A DNA stretch of 36,434 nucleotides from Clostridiales bacterium Firm_16 (lineage in GTDB: Bacteria; Bacillota; Clostridia; Saccharofermentanales; Saccharofermentanaceae): positions 1 to 36,434 of the forward strand of contig LVAV01000010.1 in assembly GCA_001604185.1 (NCBI GenBank), written 5' to 3'. The position numbers and the translations under genes are program-made. How positions within the stretch are numbered: position 1 is the stretch's first letter; the number at the start of each line of letters is the position of its first letter. Of this stretch, positions 15,560-24,463 are shown piece by piece. The notes beneath the pieces were generated by a model, which was given only the letters and a program-made list of their open reading frames with translations, was not told the DNA's origin and searched no databases.

Positions 15560-16167
15560 TTACAGCATCATCTTTGGGTGATACAGAGATTCCAAGGGCT
15601 CCAGCAGGTCTATAACCTGCACAAGCCGATTCGGATTCTCCGCCCAGTTCTGGTAAGGCATCCCCATTCTCTTGAATTTTTCATAGAACAGGATGGCACT
15701 GACTGCCAGCCGGTCTGTGAAATACCCGGGAATATCATCAAGCCTGACAGTCACCCCGCTTTTCAAAGTCGTTGTCCTGTCAGACCGTCCGTACCTGCGC
15801 CGATAATCCGCGGTGTACCCCTCACACCACAGGCTATACAGCGCCGTTATACCTTTTTTTCAGCTTCTCCCAGCACCCCGTATCGCATGATCTCACCAGC
15901 AACCTCACTGATCAGCGCATAGGTACCAGGAGCTGATACCAAAGTCGCTGCGGTATGAGACGTACCAGTTGCATCTATTTCCAGATGCTCCGTCTTAACC
16001 ACGAACTCCTGAAAGAGCTTGGTATCAGACGGCTTCTCCTGCATGACCCGTTCCATGTCCTCAGCGGTCGGCACCTTGAATGTCACGGTAAACGGAGTAG
16101 TCGCCTTATCGTTCTTCCAGACCTTGGGCGTGTATGTAATCTCGCGTGCAATCGTTATAACCATCAT
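15560..16167 (-). CDS. Tail assembly chaperone, -1 frameshifted long form (G-T type)
   Basis: Translation of the 15847-16167 gene can slip -1 at A_AAA_AAG (15853-15859), just before its stop, and continue in an open frame. The junction would read GEAEKKGITALYSLW, and the extension ends SLYHPKMML at 15560. The fusion would be about 202 residues (105 + 97). The downstream frame has no start with a ribosome binding site, as expected for a frameshift product. Lambda gpG/gpGT is the model: the long form recruits tail tube subunits onto the tape measure. Position between tube and tape-measure genes matches exactly. Confidence 0.8.
15847..16167 (-). CDS. Tail assembly chaperone, short form (G type)
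   Basis: The 106-residue protein is mixed alpha/beta with a charged C-terminus ending LGEAEKKV. It follows the major tail protein, with a 4-bp overlap, and precedes the tape measure, the canonical place for the chaperone that coats the tape measure before tube assembly. The last codons form the slippery run, so most ribosomes make this short product and a minority the long one. Confidence 0.8.
   Translation of the reverse strand: MMVITIAREITYTPKVWKNDKATTPFTVTFKVPTAEDMERVMQEKPSDTKLFQEFVVKTEHLEIDATGTSHTAATLVSAPGTYALISEVAGEIMRYGVLGEAEKKV
15853..15859 (-). other. Programmed -1 frameshift site A_AAA_AAG
   Basis: The heptamer AAAAAAG is in the correct phase (X_XXY_YYZ) with the chaperone frame. 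It lies two codons before the stop, and the -1 frame stays open for 97 codons beyond it. It is the same heptamer as the efficient E. coli dnaX site. Confidence 0.8.
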
Positions 16168-16562
16168 TCACCCTCCGTGAAGGACAGTGGCCCGGTCCCT
16201 TGGAAATTCAGGGAGAATGTCATCTTATCGCCATGAGCCGCTCCAATGGCCACACTGGAAGCTATCACCGAACCGGAGAATGTACCTACTTCCCCGACGG
16301 CAAACTCGGCCGTCTTGATTGCTACGTTGCCGCCCGCCGTCAGCATCTTGACCGCCCCCTTCTGGGACGGATCTGAAAGGTCCAGTGAACCCGAAGCACT
16401 GCCCGACCAATCGGTTACCGTGGGAATGAATTCCTTGTAACTCTTCCCCAGACTGTTAGTCTCTGCTGTTCCACCGTTGATATTCAGGTTGAACGTATCT
16501 ATGTACGCCATGACTGAAGCATCAAAAGTAAACTTTCCGTCTTTTCCTGCAATAGCACCCAT
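16164..16562 (-). CDS. Major tail tube protein
   Basis: The 132-residue beta-rich protein has the look of siphophage tube proteins: MGAIAGKDGKFTFDASVMAY at the start, WSGSASGSLDLSDPSQKGAV in the middle, and a conserved FSLNFQGTGPLSF end. It polymerises into the tail tube around the tape measure. AGGAGGG lies upstream of the ATG. It precedes the frameshifting chaperone, as in most long-tailed phages. Confidence 0.85.
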   Translation of the reverse strand: MGAIAGKDGKFTFDASVMAYIDTFNLNINGGTAETNSLGKSYKEFIPTVTDWSGSASGSLDLSDPSQKGAVKMLTAGGNVAIKTAEFAVGEVGTFSGSVIASSVAIGAAHGDKMTFSLNFQGTGPLSFTEGE

Positions 16563-16574
16563 CTTCTTACCCTC

Positions 16575-16736
16575 CTAGTCCTCAAGTCTGCTGAGAACCG
16601 TCTCTTTCTTTTTTTCGTCTTCCGTAGCCTGGACGACCACGGGGACCATTTCCGTATCACACTTGCGACATGGATGCCGCGAAGAAAGAGGCCCCGATTC
16701 ACGGAACCCACATTTCGGACATTTCCATTCAGTCAT
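16575..16736 (-). CDS. Small zinc-ribbon protein in the tail operon
   Basis: A 53-residue frame begins MTEWKCPKCGFRESGPLSSR and carries CPKC (6-9) and CRKC (23-26), a four-Cys zinc ribbon, then an acidic helix. It overlaps the upstream stop as ATGA and has GGGGAGG 6 nt before its ATG, so it is certainly placed for translation. Its role in tail or head completion, or as a regulator, is unknown. Confidence 0.75.
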   Translation of the reverse strand: MTEWKCPKCGFRESGPLSSRHPCRKCDTEMVPVVVQATEDEKKKETVLSRLED

Positions 16737-17185
16737 GCAAAACCTCCCCTGTCTATATCGATGGACAGCGTACAGGCGGCTACATACACGCCGCTGATAA
16801 CATCCGTATCAATGTCATAGGAGACAACATCCAGGCAGGAGTCCCCCAGGTGCCAGTCAGCCCTCACGCTTTCCTCCAGGATGTCTAAATATGCATCCCC
16901 ATGAGCCTGGAGCATGTCCCTGTCATCACAGGTATAGGCAAGCCCGATAACCAGCGTATGGCGCGTTGTGTACGTATCCAGGAAAGCCCTGCCCTTTTCT
17001 ATCAGCAGGACGGCCGGATACTCACGCAGGCCGGCCAGGATGTCCCGGTAGCCCCGGTCCCATTCCATGATGTCGGTCAGGGTCTCCCCTTCATGAGCAT
17101 CATTCCACTGTGTCACAAGGTCAGAAAAGGACTGTTTCAGGTATGTCTCAATTTTCCCGTACAGGATGTCAGACTGGCTTTTCAC
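16733..17185 (-). CDS. Probable tail completion / terminator protein
   Basis: The 150-residue acidic protein lies between the gp10-like connector and the tail tube, where tail terminator (gpU-like) proteins are encoded. It has an N-terminal amphipathic helix (ILYGKIETYLKQSF) and alternating beta segments (HTLVIGLAYTCDDRD, DVISGVYVAACTLSIDID), compatible with the ring-forming tail-terminator fold. Assignment rests on position and size. Confidence 0.55.
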   Translation of the reverse strand: MKSQSDILYGKIETYLKQSFSDLVTQWNDAHEGETLTDIMEWDRGYRDILAGLREYPAVLLIEKGRAFLDTYTTRHTLVIGLAYTCDDRDMLQAHGDAYLDILEESVRADWHLGDSCLDVVSYDIDTDVISGVYVAACTLSIDIDRGGFA

Positions 17186-17586
17186 AATCGCGCCTCCACC
17201 TTCCGTGCGATCTCGCTCTCCAGGTCCTTGGTCGCCACGAAGGCGTCAAAGCCCGGTTTCAGGAATTCATGCTTCGTGCCCGCCCACCGGGCGATGTAGT
17301 TCAGATGGCCTTTTACCCGAACCCCGTAACGGATGTACCAGGAATGATCCTCCCGGGCAAAGTAAGCCTGGACGGAATCATAGGTCTCCCCCGTCAGTTT
17401 CCGGATAGCCCGGCCTGTCATGAAGTTTTTCTTGATAAAGCTAGATCCTTCATGGGCCGTGTCACCGATCGCGGTACGGACATAGGAACCAATCTTAATG
17501 GCATCTGCATGCAGGGATTCAGTCGCTGAATCTGTTATGGTGGCACCAAGGAAGTCTCCCAAGGATACATGTTTTACTCTCGCCAT
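17182..17586 (-). CDS. HK97 gp10-like head-tail joining protein
   Basis: The 134-residue protein has the pattern of HK97 gp10/tail-component proteins: an N-terminal helix, GSYVRTAIGD, then KKNFMTGRAIRKLTGETYDS and WYIRYGVRVKGHLNYIARWAGTKHEFLKPGFDA, which contains the family's neat beta hairpin. The start at 17586 follows GAGGTAGGG. It overlaps the next gene by 4 bp. It acts at the head-tail interface. Confidence 0.75.
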   Translation of the reverse strand: MARVKHVSLGDFLGATITDSATESLHADAIKIGSYVRTAIGDTAHEGSSFIKKNFMTGRAIRKLTGETYDSVQAYFAREDHSWYIRYGVRVKGHLNYIARWAGTKHEFLKPGFDAFVATKDLESEIARKVEARL

Positions 17587-17590
17587 ATCC

Positions 17591-18133
17591 CTACCTCGCC
17601 CTACTACGCCTGTATGCGGCAAGATGTTTCTGGACGGCAAGCGGAGGCAGGTTCTGCTCCAGGTTCTCCGTCCCGCCCTCGGTGACACGGCTTACGACAC
17701 CAGCCTGGTTGGACTGCATGAGCTTGGACATGTATTGCACAGTCAAGGCGACACACCAGAGCACGTCTCCAGGAATCTCTTCCCAGCCGGCCGCATACTC
17801 CACGATAACGACATCACGCCCCTGGGGGACATCCTGATACAGGATAACAACTCCGGCATCTCCATCCACCCTGTATGATTCAGGAGGGAGGGAGATACCG
17901 GCCACCGTCACCCTCGAGATGGCAGTGACCGGAGTATGATCCAGCACAACGACGGAGGAACCTCCATCATGATAGTCGGTAAAGGACGACACCTTTAGGT
18001 CACGCTCCAGATACCGCTGGCATGCAGCGGTCGCGGATTCGATAAGAGACGCATAGTACTCATCCCTGGATGCAGGAAAAGTAAAGGAATACTTTTCGCG
18101 CAAATCTTCTGGAGTCATGACCGGGGTGTCCAT
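17591..18133 (-). CDS. Head-tail connector (gp6-like adaptor)
   Basis: The 180-residue protein starts with MTPEDLREKYSF and a helical section (DEYYASLIESATAACQRYLER), then a beta region (TPVTAISRVTVAGISLPPES), then VVIVEYAAGWEEIPGDV. This is the order found in HK97 gp6-like adaptors that dock under the portal ring. It directly follows the capsid gene. No separate head-completion stopper gene was recognised between it and the gp10-like gene, which most relatives have. Confidence 0.8.
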   Translation of the reverse strand: MDTPVMTPEDLREKYSFTFPASRDEYYASLIESATAACQRYLERDLKVSSFTDYHDGGSSVVVLDHTPVTAISRVTVAGISLPPESYRVDGDAGVVILYQDVPQGRDVVIVEYAAGWEEIPGDVLWCVALTVQYMSKLMQSNQAGVVSRVTEGGTENLEQNLPPLAVQKHLAAYRRSRAR

Positions 18134-18144
18134 ATATCTTCACC

Positions 18145-19251
18145 TCACGCAGATTTGACCTGCAGATACCGGAAGGCATCGTTCAGAGACGGCTTGCCGT
18201 CGATACGCTCGGTGGCCAGAATTCCTACCTGACCGCTGGTGGCATACTTTTCCAGCAACGTCTGGATCTCCAAACCCTGACGATCAGCGATATGGTAGTA
18301 GGAGAAGTCACCGGCGACGATGACATTCTTACCTGCCGCAACGGTATCCACATCCTTAGAGATGACGACCTGACAACCGTTGATGACGGTCAGGGGCTGA
18401 TTCGGGTCGAAGATATACTTGTTCCCGTCCTTCATCTGCTTGATGAGATTCGCCGTGCTCAGATTCATCACAAGGATCGAGCTGTTGCCATAGTCGCCCA
18501 GGGCGTTGATCAGGTTGAGAATGTCATTGAACGCAAGAGTCGCCCCCGCGGTCTCAACCTTGGCGGCCTCAACAGCGGCAAGGTTGGTCATGACGCCCGT
18601 GATATGCGATCCGGTGCTGCCGGTACCGAACAGGATTTCATGATCCTCCTTTTTCGCCATTGCCTTGGCGATCTGGTTCACCAGATACTCCTGGAGGTTC
18701 ACCGCAACATCAGTGATGGCCTCTCGGGTGATCTTGGTCAACGCCCCCAGCTTGTAGGCAACCAGAGTGACCGGATTGGGCTTGTCGTCAGTCTCGCCGA
18801 CTTCCTCACCTTCCCCGACATAATCGACCGTCACGCCGTTTCCTTCGACGGTCAGTGTATAGTTGCCGCTGGTAGGATGGACCGTACAGAACCGGCGCAA
18901 TCCGGAAATACTATCTTTTTTTGCCTGGATCGCCGTCTGGATGGTCGTAGGCACCAAAGCGGTCAAAGAGGTGCCGACACTGACGGCCTCAACAAGTTTC
19001 TTGAAAAACTGCTGCTCCTCGGTCAGGGGCTTGGATCCCTCATCAAGCTTCCCGCCACCAGGAACGCCGCCCTTATCCTCCAGCTCTTTCTTCTCCAGCT
19101 CGTTGATCTGATCCTCAACCAGCTTGGCCGCTTTTGTGGCCATCTCATAAGCCTTGATGCTCTCATCGGTAGATGCCTCAATCATCTTGTCAAAGGCTTC
19201 CTGCTGCTTCGCCTGGAGCGCCGCCAGCTTTTCCTTGAGTTTCTTCAGCAT
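18145..19251 (-). CDS. HK97-type major capsid protein
   Basis: The 368-residue protein has an N-terminal coiled-coil scaffold (delta domain, about 1-80, LAALQAKQQEAFDKM and onward). The HK97 fold follows: SVGTSLTALVPTTIQTAI (N-arm), YVGEGEEVGETDDKPNPV (E-loop) and ILVMNLSTANLIKQMKDGNKYIF plus VIVAGDFSYYHIADRQGLEI (P and A domains). The delta domain is presumably removed by the neighbouring protease after assembly. AGGAG precedes the ATG, which overlaps the protease end by 7 bp. Confidence 0.95.
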   Translation of the reverse strand: MLKKLKEKLAALQAKQQEAFDKMIEASTDESIKAYEMATKAAKLVEDQINELEKKELEDKGGVPGGGKLDEGSKPLTEEQQFFKKLVEAVSVGTSLTALVPTTIQTAIQAKKDSISGLRRFCTVHPTSGNYTLTVEGNGVTVDYVGEGEEVGETDDKPNPVTLVAYKLGALTKITREAITDVAVNLQEYLVNQIAKAMAKKEDHEILFGTGSTGSHITGVMTNLAAVEAAKVETAGATLAFNDILNLINALGDYGNSSILVMNLSTANLIKQMKDGNKYIFDPNQPLTVINGCQVVISKDVDTVAAGKNVIVAGDFSYYHIADRQGLEIQTLLEKYATSGQVGILATERIDGKPSLNDAFRYLQVKSA

Positions 19252-19874
19252 GTTGTTCTCCTCGCCAGGATATGTTCCTGGACTCGCTTGTATATCTCGA
19301 CCTTCTGCTTCAGGGCATCCGCGGACACTTCCTCGGGAGTCTTGGAAGAAGGCGCTCCCTCTTCCTCCTCGCCTGAATCCTTCTTAGGCTCGGCATACAC
19401 CTGCCCCGAAGGGGTCATCACAAAATCAAGGTACCGGATTATTTCATATGTGTGTGGATTCACGATGCCATCCGGATCAACATCACCATATCCCACGGAG
19501 GACACCCCGATTCCCACTCCCAGCTCATGCAATTGTGACAACCTGGCGTTGAACTCCTTGTCAATCACATAGATTTCGACAATAAGCAGACCATTCTCAA
19601 TGCGGGGATTCTTACAGACCGCTTTGACCGGTCCATACTCTCCGAACCTGTCGCCATCGTGACCATCGTAAGAGACAAGGGTTTTGTTTTCCGTGACGAT
19701 TCTTTGTGCAAGCTCTTCACCATAGACGCGCCCGTTCAGGTTCAGGATGCCGATACGCCAGATGGCGGCCTCCCAGGCAGAGATGCTGCCGGTCTGTTCC
19801 TTCAATTTTCCCTCATCCAGTCTGGTGAACTGGACAACCCCGCAATAATCCTCAAGCAGCTGTTTCTTCGCCAT
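19245..19874 (-). CDS. Prohead maturation protease
   Basis: The 209-residue protein resembles the T4 gp21-like (S80) prohead proteases: NLNGRVYGEE (46-54) near the N-terminus, a His in YDGHDGDRFGEY (H72) and the catalytic Ser in GVGIGVSSVGYG (S125 or S126). It cleaves scaffold and capsid N-termini during head maturation. The C-terminus is Glu/Lys-rich and probably disordered or scaffold-like. GGAGGTAGG precedes the ATG. Confidence 0.8.
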   Translation of the reverse strand: MAKKQLLEDYCGVVQFTRLDEGKLKEQTGSISAWEAAIWRIGILNLNGRVYGEELAQRIVTENKTLVSYDGHDGDRFGEYGPVKAVCKNPRIENGLLIVEIYVIDKEFNARLSQLHELGVGIGVSSVGYGDVDPDGIVNPHTYEIIRYLDFVMTPSGQVYAEPKKDSGEEEEGAPSSKTPEEVSADALKQKVEIYKRVQEHILARRTTC

Positions 19875-19877
19875 TGC

Positions 19878-21833
19878 CTACCTCCCCGGCGCTATCCCGC
19901 AGGCACAGTGCCCGTGCCATGGCGGATGCTTCATGTTCTTTTTGATTGTCCGGACGTTCCCCTGCCCGTCATCCATGCTGGCCCCCTTGGCCAATACCGT
20001 CCCGTTCACCTCACAGACCTGGCCGTCCAGACGGCTGCAGAACTCACAAGCATCGGGAGCCGCCACCACATGCATGAAACGCACCCCAAGTTGGGAGTAC
20101 AGGAAAAGATTGAATGCATTCCCGGCCCGGTTCGTCTCATCGGTGGACTCCGTGACAGGTACATTCTCCACCCAGTTCTGGGCCACGTCGGACGCTACAG
20201 CCTCAAGTTCATCTTCCTGATGCCCGGTCAGGGCTCGTTCCATTTCCCCAGCCCGGGCATTACCATGCCGACCGGCCATGCCCTGGGCATAGGTGGCAGC
20301 GTAAGCGTCCCCCGCATCCGAAGACACTTCATCACCTGTGTTCACTTTCTTCTGCACCACAGGGACCAGACGCTGAAGCATGGCTTGATAGACGGCTGTA
20401 TATTCCTGGGAGAATGCACCGGCCGTCTTCTCGCAGAATGCGCGGAAATCATCCACTACCTTCTGGACTCCATTTCCTTGATTCGTAGCTATGAGACGTC
20501 GAATCTCAGCAATTTCCAATTTAAGCTGCTTACGTATGATCCTCTCGATCTGCGCCCGATATGACGATGTGGCGTTCCTAGTCTCTTCCAGATACGCCAG
20601 GTCACGTATACGTTTCTCTCCCAGGAACTGTTTGTTCTGATGCCTAGGGGCTGCTTCCATGCCTAAGGAAGGACTGTAAGGCTGAGCCTTCACAGCATTC
20701 GCAAGACTGGTATAATTCATGGGGAACATGAGAACATCGCCGTCTTTCACCGGGTTCAGGTCTTCCAATGACCGAACTTCATTGACGGTCATCCAACCAT
20801 CGAGAATGGCGTTGTGATAGAATGCGGATCGTGCGGCATGATCACCCCGCATGAGCCCGCCTAAGGAAAACTTCACATACTCATTGGCTCGACATATCTT
20901 GTCGTCCAGAGCGTCCTCCCAACTCTTGGTCCGGGGTTGGATCGCATACTGGACAAGCTGTGTACCTTGTTGCTCACTGTTGGCATAGGTCGCCTTGGTC
21001 AGGTCACCGGCGAAGAAAGGAGGGACTCCAAACCGCCGACAGACTTCCAGAAGCGTCCAGCTCTGGGCCTCCGTCATCTTGGCAGAATCTTTTTCTTCGA
21101 GACGGATCGGCTCGTACTTCATCCCATCCTCGACGATGATGTTCTTATAGGCATTGGCCGCTCCAGCGAATTCATTGCTGAACATGGCCTGCAGCTGTTT
21201 CTTCACTTCCTTATCCGTGTTCCTAGGAACTGTCAGAACGCTGCCGATCGTCGTACCCCGCTTGTAATAGTTGGTCTGCAGGCTCTTGGATGATGCGGAC
21301 ATCTCGATATCCTTCCGTGCGTACTCAACCGGGCACAGGACGGAAGAGAATCCAACGGGCGTATTGTGTACGGCCAGCACATTATGAGGATCCAGCAGCT
21401 GTGCTGTCGGACTGTACCGGTACATGAGCCGGCCATCTATCCACTGGGGGAGCATAAGCCGGGGTGAGACGGGATACATGGCGATGACGGCGCCGAGGCT
21501 GGATTTCTCCAGAATGGCATAGGCGACTCCGAACACCTCATAGTTGAACGCCATGACGAACCGCCACTGGTAACTGGTCATGTATGCACATGGTTTTTTC
21601 AAGACAGCTGCACCGGCGCCAGAGCGAACTACGTCATGACTGACACCGGCTTCCGTATAAAGGTGGACCGGTAATGCGGCAAATGTTCGGCAAAGGTTGT
21701 TCAGACATGCCCAGAACGCAGAATTCTCCAGCGCACTGTCCGTACCGGTAAAACCGATGTCTGAATAGCCGCCTCCAGAGATATGTGCGGGCAGTCCTGC
21801 TGATTCAGTCCGGCTTTTCTTGAATGGCCACAT
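19878..21833 (-). CDS. Portal protein fused to MuF-like head protein
   Basis: The 651-residue protein joins two functions. Residues about 1-400 are an HK97-family portal (FWACLNNLCRTFAALPVHLY, DIEMSASSKSLQTNYYKRG, VCRRFGVPPFFAGDLTKATYANSEQQ). Residues about 430-651 carry the MuF minor-head domain, with the paired Cys/His motif CEFCSRLDGQVCEVNG and closing WHGHCACGIAPG. The portal dodecamer is the DNA gate; MuF proteins are capsid-internal and are often injected. Fusion implies about twelve MuF copies per head. AGGAGGAG precedes the ATG. No stop or weak junction separates the halves. Confidence 0.9.
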   Translation of the reverse strand: MWPFKKSRTESAGLPAHISGGGYSDIGFTGTDSALENSAFWACLNNLCRTFAALPVHLYTEAGVSHDVVRSGAGAAVLKKPCAYMTSYQWRFVMAFNYEVFGVAYAILEKSSLGAVIAMYPVSPRLMLPQWIDGRLMYRYSPTAQLLDPHNVLAVHNTPVGFSSVLCPVEYARKDIEMSASSKSLQTNYYKRGTTIGSVLTVPRNTDKEVKKQLQAMFSNEFAGAANAYKNIIVEDGMKYEPIRLEEKDSAKMTEAQSWTLLEVCRRFGVPPFFAGDLTKATYANSEQQGTQLVQYAIQPRTKSWEDALDDKICRANEYVKFSLGGLMRGDHAARSAFYHNAILDGWMTVNEVRSLEDLNPVKDGDVLMFPMNYTSLANAVKAQPYSPSLGMEAAPRHQNKQFLGEKRIRDLAYLEETRNATSSYRAQIERIIRKQLKLEIAEIRRLIATNQGNGVQKVVDDFRAFCEKTAGAFSQEYTAVYQAMLQRLVPVVQKKVNTGDEVSSDAGDAYAATYAQGMAGRHGNARAGEMERALTGHQEDELEAVASDVAQNWVENVPVTESTDETNRAGNAFNLFLYSQLGVRFMHVVAAPDACEFCSRLDGQVCEVNGTVLAKGASMDDGQGNVRTIKKNMKHPPWHGHCACGIAPGR

Positions 21834-21844
21834 CTGTTCTCCTC

Positions 21845-23563
21845 CTAGAAAAAGCTGATCATGGTGGACAGGTCGGCTTCCGTCAGGCCCTTGGGCTCCT
21901 GCGTCACCGCAGTATCGGTCGCCATGACAGAGGCTATCACGCCATCGATTCTTGATGTTGATTTATGGTGCCGGGGCTTCACCAGCTTCACGTTGCCGTT
22001 GGAATCCGTGAACGACTCGGCACAGCTCATCATCCAGCGCATCACAGGATTTCCTCCACTATTGATCTGACCTGTCAGGTACATTCGTTCGAATTGCTGT
22101 ATGGTCGGGCTCATGCTTTTCATTCCCTGACTAAATTCAATCGTCAGGTCCGTAAACCAAGACGGCATGACCCGAGCCAATTCATTCAGTCTCCATCGGT
22201 CGGCGGCAATGAGGCGGATTTCATACTTCTCCCGCATGGCCTCGATGTGACGGCTGATGTATTCATAATCGATGACCGGCCCTGGTGTCGCCGTGACATA
22301 GCCGTCCGCCACCCACTGCTCCAAGGGAATGGAACACTGGCGGGCTATTTCGGTCACTTTCTCTTCTGGTATCCAGAAATGGTACAGCTGCCGGTGGACC
22401 TGTTCTGTTCCCACGGGGGGAAAGTCCAGGCAGAATGCAGAGAAGTCAGACACGCTGGAAAGGTCCAGGCCACCATAACAGACTGAGCCGTCCGCAATCT
22501 CAAACGGATAGCAGCACAGCTCGTTCCACTTGTCCATGTTTGCCCACCTGGTCAAGGAATGAACCCACATGTCCAGGTTCTTGGTCTTGAATATCTGCAT
22601 GTCGCTGGCGCTGAGTTTGGAATCCTCATAGCGTGCCCTCATCAGATCCTCGTTGACCGACACACCCCAGTTAGGATTGGCCTTCTGCCAGGTCTCGACA
22701 CTGTCCACCGCATCGTCTGCATCCGGCGCATAGATGCTGATCATGTACCTGTCCGATGCCGTACCTTCCAGTATCTTGATGCACTTCTCATATTCTTGGT
22801 GGCAGACTCCCGTCAGATCGGTTCCTGCGGTCGTGATGATGAGCACCAGAGCTTCAGGATCGGATACATTACCCGTCAGAAGACTGTCCAGCATACCGGA
22901 ATCCCGGGCTTCATGATATTCATCCAGGATAGCCCCATGGGCAAGCTTGCCGTCCTTGGGCGCAGCGGTCAGTGCAAAGATGTTGCTATCTCCCCAGTGG
23001 ATCCGTTTGTATGTCCGGCTGTTGAACGATTCCACCCCTTGGTGTTTCGCAAGCTTCAGAGATTCTTCGGCTCGAGAAAAACATTCACCGGCCTGCTCCA
23101 GGCTGTTGGCGGCCACACAGCAGTATGCAGCAGGTACGCCGTCACCGAACGCGAGGTAATCAAGGACAGCTCCGGCCAAGGTGCTCTTGCCATTCTTACG
23201 GCCTATTTGCCAGTAGGCCTGCAGAAACCGTCGATAACGGGAGTATTTGTCAACCCACCCGAAGAGGGTCATGATGTCGAACACCTGCCAAGGTTCCAGC
23301 TTGAGAGGCTTGCCTCTTTTCTCCCCTAAAGGAAACTTGAGATTAGCAGCCATCCACAGAAGAGGCTTCACCGCCCTTTCATAATCGAAGGCCCATCGCC
23401 ATGTCTTCTTCAGGTCCTCCGCCTGTCTCTGGACTTTCAGTCTCTCAAGACGGCCACAGACACGCCGGCCGGTGAGGACCGCATCCATATACGCCTGGTA
23501 CTGCGCATCAAAAAGCCGTGAGAGTTTACGCTGCGTCTGTGGGGTCAGGACCCGTCCGTTCAT
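21845..23563 (-). CDS. Terminase large subunit (HK97-like)
   Basis: The 572-residue packaging motor has an ATPase domain with Walker A GRKNGKST (121-128) and Walker B/catalytic ILDEYHEA (212-219), coupling motif ITTAGTD, and a C-terminal nuclease domain starting YGGLDLSSVSDFSAF with later metal-binding Asp in RIDGVIASVMATD. It translocates DNA through the portal and cuts concatemers. It overlaps the small subunit by 4 bp (ATGA). Confidence 0.95.
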   Translation of the reverse strand: MNGRVLTPQTQRKLSRLFDAQYQAYMDAVLTGRRVCGRLERLKVQRQAEDLKKTWRWAFDYERAVKPLLWMAANLKFPLGEKRGKPLKLEPWQVFDIMTLFGWVDKYSRYRRFLQAYWQIGRKNGKSTLAGAVLDYLAFGDGVPAAYCCVAANSLEQAGECFSRAEESLKLAKHQGVESFNSRTYKRIHWGDSNIFALTAAPKDGKLAHGAILDEYHEARDSGMLDSLLTGNVSDPEALVLIITTAGTDLTGVCHQEYEKCIKILEGTASDRYMISIYAPDADDAVDSVETWQKANPNWGVSVNEDLMRARYEDSKLSASDMQIFKTKNLDMWVHSLTRWANMDKWNELCCYPFEIADGSVCYGGLDLSSVSDFSAFCLDFPPVGTEQVHRQLYHFWIPEEKVTEIARQCSIPLEQWVADGYVTATPGPVIDYEYISRHIEAMREKYEIRLIAADRWRLNELARVMPSWFTDLTIEFSQGMKSMSPTIQQFERMYLTGQINSGGNPVMRWMMSCAESFTDSNGNVKLVKPRHHKSTSRIDGVIASVMATDTAVTQEPKGLTEADLSTMISFF

Positions 23564-23901
23564 ACACCGAACTCCGATTCAATGTCCGTATCCCCGGCCG
23601 GCTTCTTCTTGGCCATACTGGCCAGCTTCATGATCTTTCGATCCTTGGGAGTCGCCCCGTACTTGCCCATGATGCGCAGATACGCCGTGATGGCATCCTG
23701 CTGGTCCTTGCTGGTCTGGGCTGTCCGGAATCTTTCCCACTGCGTGCAGGCCATGGCAATGACCGGCTTGTCCAATTCCGTGGCAAGTTTCATGTCGATC
23801 AGGGAACGCATCGTCTCACGCCAGTGGGCTCTTCCTATTTCTTCTAGGTAATCCGGAGGAGTAGGAACTTTTGTCAGCAATAATTCTTTTGTCCGCGCCA
23901 T
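23560..23901 (-). CDS. Terminase small subunit (P27 family)
   Basis: The 113-residue protein has the P27-family signature: PPDYLEEIGRAHWRET near the start, VIAMACTQWERFRTAQ in the middle and a basic C-terminal region (KYGATPKDRKIMKLASMAKKK). It recognises phage DNA and hands it to the large subunit. GAGGGTGAAG precedes the ATG. Confidence 0.9.
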   Translation of the reverse strand: MARTKELLLTKVPTPPDYLEEIGRAHWRETMRSLIDMKLATELDKPVIAMACTQWERFRTAQTSKDQQDAITAYLRIMGKYGATPKDRKIMKLASMAKKKPAGDTDIESEFGV

Positions 23902-23923
23902 TCTTCACCCTCAAAAATTTTTC

Positions 23924-24436
23924 TTATATATCACGCAAGCCTGACCGCGCGCTGGTTCTTGATGTATCGGGAGTTTTGACCCCTCCCCCCGGGGTCGCAC
24001 CGGGCAGCTTTCCGTTTGCCAGGGCTTCCTTGTCCTGGAAGTATTGGCGAATGACCTGACGGTCCTGTGCAGCTTTCTTCTGGTTGCAGGAGAAGCACAA
24101 GGGTTGATAATGAGTTGGGTCCAGGTCAAAGGATCCATACATGTCCATCATGACCTCGGCAGGTACATCCTTATGGTCCACGCATTGGGCTGGACGCCCA
24201 CAAATGGCGCAAACGGGATTATTTGAAAGATACTCGGATGCGAATTTGTGCCAGGATGCATCATAGCCCCTCTGGGAGGCGGAAGGCCTGAGATCGGGGG
24301 AACGTTTTGCCGGATGTACGGGGTGGTTCAGATAGGAATAGGAACGCCGGGCATTGCATTCGTCGCAATACCCGTTGACGTTTGAATGGATGTTCGGGCA
24401 TCCGTATGTCTTGCAGCGTTTCTTGAAGAGTCCCAT
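23924..24436 (-). CDS. HNH endonuclease of the packaging module
   Basis: The 170-residue protein has an N-terminal zinc knuckle (C8, C13, C24, C27) and an HNH core: CAIC (76-79), VDHKD with D87-H88, DPTHY, and LCFSCNQKK (C114, C117, N118, K120). HK97-like phages need such an HNH protein, encoded beside the terminases, for efficient cohesive-end cleavage. It lies just before the small terminase. Its start at 24436 lacks a good ribosome binding site, so translation may be weak or coupled. Confidence 0.9.
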   Translation of the reverse strand: MGLFKKRCKTYGCPNIHSNVNGYCDECNARRSYSYLNHPVHPAKRSPDLRPSASQRGYDASWHKFASEYLSNNPVCAICGRPAQCVDHKDVPAEVMMDMYGSFDLDPTHYQPLCFSCNQKKAAQDRQVIRQYFQDKEALANGKLPGATPGGGVKTPDTSRTSARSGLRDI

Positions 24437-24463
24437 GAGTATGGGATAGCAGAATTCTATCTA

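Noticed and set aside
18292..19572. A 426-codon plus-strand frame.
   Set aside because: It is antisense to the capsid and protease genes, which have clear family signatures and ribosome binding sites.
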